The notes under the pieces: generated by a model
What the model was told of the DNA's origin: nothing
Databases searched by the model: none
What the model saw: the letters and a program-made list of their open reading frames with translations, nothing else
Program-made: the position numbers and the translations under genes
Assembly (NCBI GenBank): GCA_050246735.1
Contig: JBFWVM010000001.1
Span: 1-64,000 of the forward strand
Reading direction: 5' to 3'
Length of the DNA: 64,000 nucleotides
Origin: Taklimakanibacter sp050246735
Lineage (GTDB): Bacteria; Pseudomonadota; Alphaproteobacteria; Rhizobiales; Aestuariivirgaceae
In this document: piece by piece, positions 17,850 through 25,484 of the stretch
Layout: every line of letters begins with the position of its first letter
Position numbering within the stretch: the first letter of the stretch is position 1

Positions 17850-19357
17850 GCTGCTTTTCCCTTGTGTTCGATTCTATGGGCCAGCGACAGGAGTTTGGTC
17901 TCGTTGATGTCCTCGCCGGTCACGATCCCGGCGATCTGGCCGCCCGAGAGCACGATCACCCGGCTGGCGATCTGCATCAACTCGTCGGGCTCGCTCGATG
18001 TCGCCAGGGCGGCGCGGTCGGGGGCCGAACCGACGAACTGGATCGCGTCGTAAATCTCCCGGCGCGCGCCGACATCCACGCCCTGGGTCGGCTCATCGAG
18101 AAGCAGCAGCCGGCAGGCCTGCACGTCGTTCAGCCAGCGGGCAAGGACAAGCTTCTGCTGGTTGCCTCCCGAGAAGCGCCGCGCCTCGAGATCCATGCGC
18201 CGCGGCTGAAGGTTCAGCCGCGATGCGATGCCGGTGAACACCTCGCGCTCGCCGGCTCGCCGCCGGATGCCGCCGGCGCTGAGGTGCCGGAACGTCGACA
18301 GCAGGGCGTTCTCGTCCGCCGGAAGCGACTGGAAGAGACTGCGACGAAGACGGTCGGAGGGAACGAGGGCCATCCCGGAATCGACCGCATGCGCCGGCGT
18401 GCCCGGCGAATAGGGTTTGCCGCGAAAGGTGATCGAGCCGGAGTGAACCGGCTGAGCGCCGAACAGCGATTCGAGCAGTTCCGTTCTTCCCGAGCCGACA
18501 AGGCCGAATACGCCCACCACTTCGCCAGGATAGACGTCGAAGCTCAGCGGACCTATGCCCGACGAGACCAGATCCTTGACGGAAAGCAGCGGCGGGGCTT
18601 GCCCGGCGGCGTCGCTGCCTTTCCCGGCCCGCCCGCGAAGGACGTTCTTGCCCACGATGGCGCGGACGATCTCGTCATGCGAAAGATTGCCTGCCTGGCC
18701 GGTCAGGACGACCTCGCCTCCGCGAAGGACCGTGACCCGGTCGGCCAGATCGAACACCTCATTCAGCCGGTGGGTCACATAGAGGACCGGCAGGTCCTGC
18801 TTGCGCAACTGCTTGAGATGGTGGCTGAGGCGCTCGGCTTCGCGCTCCGACAGCGACGCCGTCGGCTCGTCGAGGATCAGCACCTTGGGCTGGGCGGCGA
18901 TCGCCTTGATGATCTCGATGGCCTGGAGCTCCGCGTTGCCCACCTTGGCGAGATCGGTGGTGGGGTCGAGCGTCACCCCCAGTTGCGACAGGAGCTTGCG
19001 CGTCTCGCCGCGTTGCTGTGAGCGTCTGACGAACGGACCCGAGCGGAGCTCGCGGCCCAGAAAGACGTTGTCCGAGACGTCGAGCGACATGGCAAGAGAC
19101 AGCTCTTGATAGACGACGGCGACGCCGGCCTGGCGCGAGAGCTTCGGCGTGAGCGCGGTAAACCGTTCGTCGCCCACGATGATCTCGCCGCTGTCGGGCG
19201 TGATGGCGCCCGACAGGCATTTGATCAGCGTGGACTTTCCGGCACCGTTCGCGCCGAGCAGCACGTGGATCTCACCGTCCTGGACGGCGAGATCCACGCT
19301 CTTCAACACATCGACGCCGCCATAAGCCTTGCAAAGCTTCTTGACCGCAAATGCCAC
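17846..19357 (-). CDS. ABC transporter ATP-binding protein, RbsA type (double cassette)
   Basis: 503 residues with two tandem nucleotide-binding domains. The first has Walker A 'GANGAGKST' (about residues 34-42) and Walker B 'LILDEPTASLS'. Its signature region reads 'GNAELQAIEI' rather than LSGGQ, as is common for the first RbsA domain. The second has a degenerate Walker A 'GLVGSGRTE', a good signature 'FSGGNQQKLVLARW' and 'LLLDEPTQGVDVG'. It energises import through the adjacent permease. It is transcribed after the binding-protein gene 19390-20397 with a 32-bp gap. Confidence 0.92.
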   Translation of the reverse strand: MAFAVKKLCKAYGGVDVLKSVDLAVQDGEIHVLLGANGAGKSTLIKCLSGAITPDSGEIIVGDERFTALTPKLSRQAGVAVVYQELSLAMSLDVSDNVFLGRELRSGPFVRRSQQRGETRKLLSQLGVTLDPTTDLAKVGNAELQAIEIIKAIAAQPKVLILDEPTASLSEREAERLSHHLKQLRKQDLPVLYVTHRLNEVFDLADRVTVLRGGEVVLTGQAGNLSHDEIVRAIVGKNVLRGRAGKGSDAAGQAPPLLSVKDLVSSGIGPLSFDVYPGEVVGVFGLVGSGRTELLESLFGAQPVHSGSITFRGKPYSPGTPAHAVDSGMALVPSDRLRRSLFQSLPADENALLSTFRHLSAGGIRRRAGEREVFTGIASRLNLQPRRMDLEARRFSGGNQQKLVLARWLNDVQACRLLLLDEPTQGVDVGARREIYDAIQFVGSAPDRAALATSSEPDELMQIASRVIVLSGGQIAGIVTGEDINETKLLSLAHRIEHKGKAA

Positions 19358-19389
19358 GGCTGTCCTCCGCGTCAGGCGTTTCGGCTATC

Positions 19390-20397
19390 TCAGTCCTTAA
19401 CGCCTTGCTCGTCCAGATATTTCTGGGCGTCCGGCGATTTCTCGGTGACCAGGACCAGAGGCACGATCGTGTCGCCCGTCTCTTCGCCCTTCAGCAGACG
19501 GTCGGCCGTCTCGACGATCGCGTTGCCCACCGCCTTGAGCGGGATCGCCATGGACGCACGATAGATGGTGCCGCCGTCGCGGAGCAGCTTCAGCGCCGGC
19601 GGTGTTCCATCCATCCCTCCGATGAACGCCTTGGGATCCTTGGGGTCCTTGCCGGACGCGATCCACGCCTTGTAGGCGCCCTCCGTCGCGGGATCTTCCA
19701 CCCCGAGTATGACGTTGATATCGGGATGGGCCTGCAGGATCGTCCGCGTGACGTTCAGCCCTTCCGTCGGGTTGACGGCATCCTGCTCGGCCACGATCTC
19801 GACATTCGGCGCAACCGACTTCAGGCCTTCCTTGATGCCGTTGCCGCGCAACTGCCCCCAGGAGCCTTTTTCATACCCCAGTATCGCGACCTTCGCCTTG
19901 CCCCCCAGATTCTCGTTCACCCATTTGCCCGCATACTCGCCGAGGTCGCGGCCGTTGTCATACTGCGCATAGCCGACGGTCGCATTCTGGTTCTCGATCT
20001 TCTCGCCGTAGGTGATCCACTTGATGCCGGCTTCCCGCGCCTGCTTGGCGATCGCCACGAAGACCTGCGGCTGCAGCACGACGCAGACGATCACCGCGAC
20101 TTTCTGCTGGATCCAGGTCTTGATCGTATTGATCTGCTTGTTCAGGTCGGTTCCGGGATCGTCGACGATGACGGTGAAGCCGAGCTCCTTGCCGCGAACC
20201 TTGGCCTGCTCCAGAGACGTGATGACGGCGCCGATCGTCGAGGAATTCGGAAAACTGATGGCGATGATGCGTTCCTCGGCGCCGGCGGGCGACAGGTCGC
20301 CGAGCCCCAGAGCTGCGAGAAATCCGACGCCGCCCGCGGCGAACAGGCGTCGCGTCATGTGCGCATCCAGGCATATGGTGGTTGGTCTGGTTTCCAT
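19390..20397 (-). CDS. ABC transporter periplasmic binding protein (second paralogue)
   Basis: About 335 residues from ATG 20397, which has GGGAAGGA upstream. The N-terminal signal has twin arginines (MTRRLFAAGGVGFLAAL) ending near 'SPAGA', so Tat export is likely. The mature part is a close paralogue of the protein at 6587-7600 ('NKQINTIKTWI', 'VILGVEDPATEGAYKAW', 'FIGGMDGT'). The region after 'KVAVIV' differs (CVVLQPQV against AQGANPNA), a place where ligand specificity could diverge. It sits directly ahead of the ATPase and permease genes and is the cognate receptor of that system. Confidence 0.9.
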   Translation of the reverse strand: METRPTTICLDAHMTRRLFAAGGVGFLAALGLGDLSPAGAEERIIAISFPNSSTIGAVITSLEQAKVRGKELGFTVIVDDPGTDLNKQINTIKTWIQQKVAVIVCVVLQPQVFVAIAKQAREAGIKWITYGEKIENQNATVGYAQYDNGRDLGEYAGKWVNENLGGKAKVAILGYEKGSWGQLRGNGIKEGLKSVAPNVEIVAEQDAVNPTEGLNVTRTILQAHPDINVILGVEDPATEGAYKAWIASGKDPKDPKAFIGGMDGTPPALKLLRDGGTIYRASMAIPLKAVGNAIVETADRLLKGEETGDTIVPLVLVTEKSPDAQKYLDEQGVKD

Positions 20398-20465
20398 GGC
20401 TTTTCCTTCCCTTGCTTCTTTTATTGATTTCAAAACGGGTTGTGCCGGGTTCGCCGGCCGGTGAT

Positions 20466-21530
20466 TCACGCAGCCCTCGCCCGCAAGGCCTTGCCGTGCC
20501 GCTCGATCACGGCGCCATGAGGCGCCGACAATCGGACGAGACGGTCTTCGATGCGCTTGAAGTCCGCGCCGGTCGCGAGGACGGGAAGCCGATCGGGGTC
20601 GAGCGTCGTCGGAACGAGCCCGATCGCCAGGCCGCCCTCATCCGAAACCGTGAGCGTCGCGATGTATCCATCCGGCGACATTCCCGCCCACAGCGTTTTG
20701 ACGGCCGGCGAAGCATCCAGGAACACCTGCTGGCCGACCAGCGTCCCGAGGCTGAAAAGGATCGGCCTGCCTTTGTAGAAGCCGACGGCGTGGATCGCGT
20801 GCGGATGGTGCCCGTGAATGACGTCGGCGCCGGCGTCGATCAGGCGCCGCGCAAGGGGCGGCTGATACTCGGCGATGTCCTCTCCGGAGCCGAAGCCCCA
20901 GTGGATCGTGACGATTACGACATCACAACGCTGCTTGAGCGCCTTCACCGCCGAAGCCGCCGCGGCGACGTCGGAACTTCTCGCTTGCGTCCTGACCTTG
21001 ACCACGGAGATGTCGCCCGGCTCTTCCATCTGGTAGTAGGGATCGATCTCGTAGGACGTGTCGACGTGAATGGGCGATATGCCGGGGCGCTGCGATGCCG
21101 CTGCCATGCCGGTGGGCAAAAGGCAGGAAAACCCGATCACGCCGATCTTCTTGCCGTTGGCGGCCGCCACTTCGGGCTGTCGGGCCTCGTCGACGCTCCT
21201 GCCCGCGCCGACGACGCGAAGGCCTGATGCGCGCAGCACCTCGACGGTCTGCGCGAGGCCCTCCCAGCCATAGTCGACCGCGTGATTGTTGGCGACGGTG
21301 ACGAGGTCGAGACCGAGGACGGGAAGGCTCGCGCCGATCCCGGGATGCGCCCTGATATTCAGGAGCTTCTCGACTGCGCTGCCTTTGTCGGTCAAGGGCA
21401 TCTCAAAGTTGCCGACGGCGAAATCCGCTTTTTCGATGAGGTCGAAAACCTCCTTCGCGCTCTCGGGGACCGGTGAGAGCTCGCGGGTCGGAAGAATGTC
21501 ACCGGTAAGAGCCAAGGTTACGCCGTTCAC
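20466..21530 (-). CDS. CapA-family metallophosphatase-like protein
   Basis: About 354 residues from GTG 21530, supported by GAGAGG 7 bp upstream; the longer open frame would place the operators at 21561-21596 inside the gene. Family blocks are 'LTGDILPTREL', 'AVGNFEMPLTD', 'TVANNHAVDYG', 'IHWGFGSGEDI' and GHHPHAIHAV, with the His/Asp/Asn ligands of a calcineurin-like metal site. CapA was named for poly-gamma-glutamate capsule synthesis, but many homologues are of unknown role. No signal peptide is seen with this start, so it is probably cytoplasmic. It is the first gene of the minus-strand ABC operon, an unusual partner for a sugar-type importer. Confidence 0.8.
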   Translation of the reverse strand: MNGVTLALTGDILPTRELSPVPESAKEVFDLIEKADFAVGNFEMPLTDKGSAVEKLLNIRAHPGIGASLPVLGLDLVTVANNHAVDYGWEGLAQTVEVLRASGLRVVGAGRSVDEARQPEVAAANGKKIGVIGFSCLLPTGMAAASQRPGISPIHVDTSYEIDPYYQMEEPGDISVVKVRTQARSSDVAAAASAVKALKQRCDVVIVTIHWGFGSGEDIAEYQPPLARRLIDAGADVIHGHHPHAIHAVGFYKGRPILFSLGTLVGQQVFLDASPAVKTLWAGMSPDGYIATLTVSDEGGLAIGLVPTTLDPDRLPVLATGADFKRIEDRLVRLSAPHGAVIERHGKALRARAA

Positions 21531-21560
21531 CGTTCGCCTCTCGTCAGCCTGCGAAACAAA

Positions 21561-21596
21561 AGCTGTCAGACAGCTAAAGAATGCTATCAGACAGAA
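21561..21596. promoter_or_regulatory. Tandem HutC/GntR operators before the CapA/ABC operon
   Basis: AGCTGTCAGACAGCT (21561-21575) is a perfect 15-bp palindrome. TGCTATCAGACAGAA (21582-21596) is a second copy with its centre 21 bp away. They lie 31 bp upstream of the GTG start of the CapA-like gene, and match the sites at 7.66, 8.61 and 15.8 kb. This ties the transporter operon to the two GntR regulators. Confidence 0.7.
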
Positions 21597-21639
21597 AGCG
21601 TGCGTCAAGGGCCAAGTTGCGCGGCAGAAGGATCGCCGC

Positions 21640-22815
21640 TCACCGGCCGAGCTCCTCGGCCAGGCCCCGCATGAACGTCATGCAACGTCTCACCTGCCCG
21701 ATCGAAATGAACTCGTCCGGCTGGTGCGCCTGGTCGACATTGCCCGGCCCGCAGAGGACCGTGGGATATCCTCGCACCTGGAACTGGCCGGCCTCGGTCG
21801 CAAAGGGCATGGCCACCGTCGCGTTGGACCCGGTGAGCTTCAATGCCAGATCTTCGGCCGGCGAGCCCGGCTCCGGCAGCAGGCCTGGCACTTCGGTGCC
21901 GACGGTCGTCCGGATATCGGCATCATCGGTAAAGCGGCGCAGTTTCGGAAGGGCGGTGCGGGCGGAAAAGCGCTCGAGATGGCGCAGCGCGAGATCCTGC
22001 GGAACACCCGGAAGCCCCCGGAACTCCCAATGGAACCGACACTCGCGCGCCAGGATGTTGCGCGCGGTCCCGCCCGAGATCGTCCCGACGCTGATGGTGG
22101 AATAGCCCGGCTCGAGGCGGCCGTTCGGATCGCCCTGCTTCTCGAGATCGGAGGCCAGACGGTAGAGCTCGGCGACGAGCTCGCAGGCTCCGGCGATGGC
22201 GTTCGCGCCGAGCGCAGGCTTGGAGGAGTGGGCCTCGTGTCCATGGACGGTCGTATGATAGGTCGAAATGCTCTTGTGGGTGTCGGCGACGCCCATCATC
22301 GTGGGTTCGCCGACGATGACGGCGGAGGGACGCGGCAGGGTCCTTCCAAACTCCTCGATGGCGGCGATCGAGCCGCGGCTCGTCACCTCCTCGTCGTAGC
22401 TCAGCACGATGTGAACCGGACGCTTGATGTCCGCTGCCAGGAAGTACGGAACGTGCGCGACCGCGATGGCGCCGAAGGCCTTCATGTCGCAAGTGCCGCG
22501 GCCGAAAAGCTTTCCATCGGCCTGCTTCAGCGCATAGGGATCGCTCGTCCACGCCTGGCCTTCGACCGGCACGACGTCGGTGTGACCCGAAAGAACGATG
22601 CCGCCGTCGACGCGCGGTCCGACCGTTATGCAAAGCGTCGCCTTCGTCCCTTCCTCGTTGAACGTCCTGGAGCACCGGACATCGTCAGCCGCGACGCGTT
22701 GCTCGATCCAATCGATGAGGGGAAGGTTGGAACGGGCGCTTTCCGTGTTGAAAGAAATGAATCGGGAGATCGCGTCGATTGTCGAGCCGAGATCGATGTC
22801 CATGGATTGACTCAT
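21640..22815 (-). CDS. M20-family deacylase, acetylornithine deacetylase (ArgE) type
   Basis: About 391 residues from ATG 22815 (GGGA 11 bp upstream); an ATG at 22803 is an alternative. The complete M20 site is visible: SGHTDVVP (His, Asp), GRGTCDMKAFG (bridging Asp), 'YDEEVTSRG' (catalytic Glu), 'VGEPT' and 'AHQPDE' (last His), with the dimer-domain block 'HGHEAHSSKP'. ArgE-type enzymes remove N-acyl groups from amino acids. The promoter region carries the same motif as the MocR gene at 26546, so the gene probably belongs to that regulon although it is transcribed separately from the ureide operon. Confidence 0.85.
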   Translation of the reverse strand: MSQSMDIDLGSTIDAISRFISFNTESARSNLPLIDWIEQRVAADDVRCSRTFNEEGTKATLCITVGPRVDGGIVLSGHTDVVPVEGQAWTSDPYALKQADGKLFGRGTCDMKAFGAIAVAHVPYFLAADIKRPVHIVLSYDEEVTSRGSIAAIEEFGRTLPRPSAVIVGEPTMMGVADTHKSISTYHTTVHGHEAHSSKPALGANAIAGACELVAELYRLASDLEKQGDPNGRLEPGYSTISVGTISGGTARNILARECRFHWEFRGLPGVPQDLALRHLERFSARTALPKLRRFTDDADIRTTVGTEVPGLLPEPGSPAEDLALKLTGSNATVAMPFATEAGQFQVRGYPTVLCGPGNVDQAHQPDEFISIGQVRRCMTFMRGLAEELGR

Positions 22816-22892
22816 TTGAATTGGTCCCACCGCGCCAGCGGATCAATTTCAATCTCTCTCTCTCACGGCCAGTTTTTAGCGTCGAGGCAAAT

Positions 22893-22925
22893 GAGTCAAT
22901 TTCTATATTGACACTGGTTCAATTT
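22893..22925. promoter_or_regulatory. Putative MocR operator upstream of the ArgE-like gene
   Basis: Contains the perfect inverted repeat GTCAAT-N6-ATTGAC (22895-22912) followed by GGTTCAAT. The same arrangement with the same spacing occurs at 26503-26535 next to the MocR gene. It lies about 80 bp upstream of the start at 22815. Confidence 0.65.
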
Positions 22926-22955
22926 TCGGCGCGCATCTGGCCGCCCCAGGGACAT

Positions 22956-24218
22956 CTAAGGCCTCTTCGCGAGCAGATCGTAGCAGGCCGAGGAGACGAT
23001 CTTCGTTGCCAGATGCAGATCGGAAAGTTTGAGACGTTCGTCCGGCCCATGGACGTTCGCATCGGATGCAAGCTTTGGGCCGGCGCCATAGAGGACGGTC
23101 GGAACACCGGCCGCGCCGTAGTGGCGGGCATCGGTGTAGATGGGAGCGCCCAGCGCCGGAATCGGCTCGCCGATCAGGCGGTCGGCATGGTTCTTGATGG
23201 CCGCGACAAGGCGGTCCTGGCGAGGCAATGGCACGAGGGGCTCGGCGAGCATGACCGTGCGCGTGTCGCAGGTGATGCCGGGCAGCGGCTTCACGGCCTC
23301 GTTGACGAGACGAATGAGCTCGTCGGTCACGCGCCGGCCGTTTTCCTGGGGCAGGATGCGCCGATCGAGACGCATCGTCACGCGATCCGGCAGGACATTG
23401 GTATTGATGCCGCCGTTGATCAGCCCGACGACGAGCGTCGGATGCACGATGCCCTCGATGGTCGACCTGATGCTGCTGAGCTTGACGCGCTCGCGAAAAA
23501 GGACCGTGAGGACGTGGTTGGCGGCTTCGAGGGCGTCATGGCCGAGCTCGGGCCTCGCCGCATGGCTGGATTTCCCGTTCACCTTCACCTCGAGATGGAG
23601 GCAGCCATTATGGGCGGTGACGACGAAATAGGTGAAGCCGGCGCAAATGGCATAGTCGGGCGCGGTGATCCCTTCCCGGAGCAGGCGCTTGGGCCCGATC
23701 TCGCCGCCGGTTTCCTCATCATAGGTCAGGTGAATTTCGACGGCGCCCCCCAGATTCTGGGGCAGCGATTTCAGCGCCAGCAGCGCATAGGCGTAGGTGA
23801 CGAAGTCGGACTTCGATGCGGTTGCGGCGCGGCCGTAGATCCAGCCGTCCTTCGTCTGCGCGCCATAGGGATCGAAGGTCCATCCTTCGCCAGGTGCCAC
23901 GACGTCGCCATGGGCGTTGAGCGCGATCGTCGGACCGGGCCCGAAACGATGCCGGATGACCAGGTTCGACGCGCTGATCATTCCGACGCTCCTGACAAGC
24001 TCCTCCGGTATCGGATGCCGCTCGACCGTGAAGCCGAGCCTTTGATAGAGGTCGGCGGCGCGATCGGCATGGGGCTGGCAGTTTCCCGGCGGATTGTCGG
24101 AAGGCACGCTTATGAGCTCCGAAAGCATGGCGACCGCAGGCTCGCGATGCTCGTCCACGAAGCGGTGAATATGCTCGTGGGCTCTCGCCTCAGCGGCGCT
24201 TGTCTGCGTCGGTGCCAA
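22956..24218 (-). CDS. M20-family amidohydrolase with SKSD-type metal site
   Basis: About 420 residues if it starts at TTG 24218 (GGGGAAA upstream); an ATG at 24281 is possible but would overlap the previous gene by 90 bp. Motifs are NAHGDVV, GRAATASKSDF (in place of the usual GRGxxDxK), 'TYDEETGGE', 'VTAHNGCLHLEV' and 'HGPDERL'. The SKSD and AHNGC features are shared with the enzyme at 8655-9890, but here the last metal His is kept. It follows the allantoinase and AllC genes on the same strand. A step after allantoate, such as hydrolysis of a ureido acid, is possible by inference. Confidence 0.78.
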   Translation of the reverse strand: MAPTQTSAAEARAHEHIHRFVDEHREPAVAMLSELISVPSDNPPGNCQPHADRAADLYQRLGFTVERHPIPEELVRSVGMISASNLVIRHRFGPGPTIALNAHGDVVAPGEGWTFDPYGAQTKDGWIYGRAATASKSDFVTYAYALLALKSLPQNLGGAVEIHLTYDEETGGEIGPKRLLREGITAPDYAICAGFTYFVVTAHNGCLHLEVKVNGKSSHAARPELGHDALEAANHVLTVLFRERVKLSSIRSTIEGIVHPTLVVGLINGGINTNVLPDRVTMRLDRRILPQENGRRVTDELIRLVNEAVKPLPGITCDTRTVMLAEPLVPLPRQDRLVAAIKNHADRLIGEPIPALGAPIYTDARHYGAAGVPTVLYGAGPKLASDANVHGPDERLKLSDLHLATKIVSSACYDLLAKRP

Positions 24219-25467
24219 TTGATTTCCCCGGAACGAATTTTTCGACAAAGGTGAACAGGGCGTCGGCCGCCACGCGGACATCGGAAGCGTCGACGGATTC
24301 TTCGGGCGAGTGGCTGATGCCGTCCTTGCAGCGGATGAACAGCATGGCGATGTCGGTCAGCTTGCTCATGGCCATGCCGTCATGACCCGCACCGCTCGGC
24401 AGGGCATAGGCGGGCACGCCGCACGCTTCCACCGCCGCCGCCAGCTGACCCGTCAGCGCTTCGGAACAGGGACATGCCGGCAGATCGATCACCTTCTGAA
24501 AGCCGACCGTCACTCCACGGGCATCGGCGATGTCCCGCCCCGCCTGGACGACCTCCCGATAAACGGCATTGCGGACGTCGTCAGAGGCCGCCCGGACGTC
24601 GACACTCATCGCGACCGACCCCGGAATGACGTTCATGGCGCCCGGAAACGCCTGAAACTGGCCGACCGTCGCGACGGTATCTTCGTGCTCCTTCGCTATT
24701 CTTTCGACGGCGAGGGCGTGCTCGGCCGCCGCCAGCAGCGGGTCGTGACGCAGCCGCATGGGAACGGTGCCCGCATGGTTGGGCGATCCGTCGAATGTCA
24801 CTCTCGCGCGCGTCTGCCCGATGATGGAGGTCACGACGCCGACGGGAAGGTCTTCCGACTGAAGGACCGGCCCCTGCTCGATATGAAGCTCGACATAGCC
24901 GATGACGTCGTCTCGCGCATGAGCGGCGCGGGCAACGTGGCGGGGATCCAGGCCGAACTGCTTCAACGCCTCGGAAAGCTTGACGCCGTCACGGTCGACG
25001 GCCGAGAGCAGTCCGTCGCCGAACGAACCGATGACGCCGCTGCTTCCCGCCAGGGCGGTGGAGAACCGCGTTCCTTCCTCGTCGCCGAACGCGACGACTT
25101 CTATTCCGAAAGGGCATCGCCGGCCCGCCAGGTGAAGCCGCGACACGCAATCCATGGCGGTCAGAACGCCGAGCGGGCCGTCATATTTTCCGGCATCGAC
25201 GACACTGTCGAAATGCGAGCCGATCATGAGATAGGGGCCGGCGCCGTCGCGTGAATGATAGCGGCCGATGACATTGCCGACTTCGTCCAGACGCGCGTCC
25301 ATGCCGGCTTCGGTCATCCAGGCGATCAGGAGATCGGCGGCCCGGCGATGCTCGGGAGTGAGATAGAGGCGGGTTACGCCCTTCGACGGCGCCGATATGG
25401 CCGCGAGCGCGTCGCAGCGCTGCATGATGCGCAATCCGGCGTCCGTCTGCGAAGCATGGCTGGACAT
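24190..25467 (-). CDS. allC: Allantoate amidohydrolase / N-carbamoyl-amino acid hydrolase (AllC family)
   Basis: About 425 residues from ATG 25467; the frame is open upstream but would overlap the allantoinase gene. Motifs of the M20 Zn/Mn-dependent carbamoylase group are clear: GSHFDSVVDAGKYDGPLG (metal His, bridging Asp), 'GDEEGTRF' (Glu), 'YVELHIEQGPVL' (His) and 'SGAGHDGMAMS'. AllC releases ammonia and CO2 from allantoate; close relatives split N-carbamoyl-L-amino acids. The preceding allantoinase gene favours allantoate. The gap to that gene is 17 bp, and the downstream M20 gene overlaps its 3' end. Confidence 0.85.
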   Translation of the reverse strand: MSSHASQTDAGLRIMQRCDALAAISAPSKGVTRLYLTPEHRRAADLLIAWMTEAGMDARLDEVGNVIGRYHSRDGAGPYLMIGSHFDSVVDAGKYDGPLGVLTAMDCVSRLHLAGRRCPFGIEVVAFGDEEGTRFSTALAGSSGVIGSFGDGLLSAVDRDGVKLSEALKQFGLDPRHVARAAHARDDVIGYVELHIEQGPVLQSEDLPVGVVTSIIGQTRARVTFDGSPNHAGTVPMRLRHDPLLAAAEHALAVERIAKEHEDTVATVGQFQAFPGAMNVIPGSVAMSVDVRAASDDVRNAVYREVVQAGRDIADARGVTVGFQKVIDLPACPCSEALTGQLAAAVEACGVPAYALPSGAGHDGMAMSKLTDIAMLFIRCKDGISHSPEESVDASDVRVAADALFTFVEKFVPGKSIGTDADKRR

Positions 25468-25484
25468 CGAGTGCACCGTCGGGA

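Noticed and set aside
21531..21608. Longer CapA-like protein with an N-terminal hydrophobic segment that looks like a signal peptide
   Set aside because: The extension is encoded by the tandem operator sequences. The GTG at 21530 has a good ribosome binding site, so the apparent signal is probably accidental.
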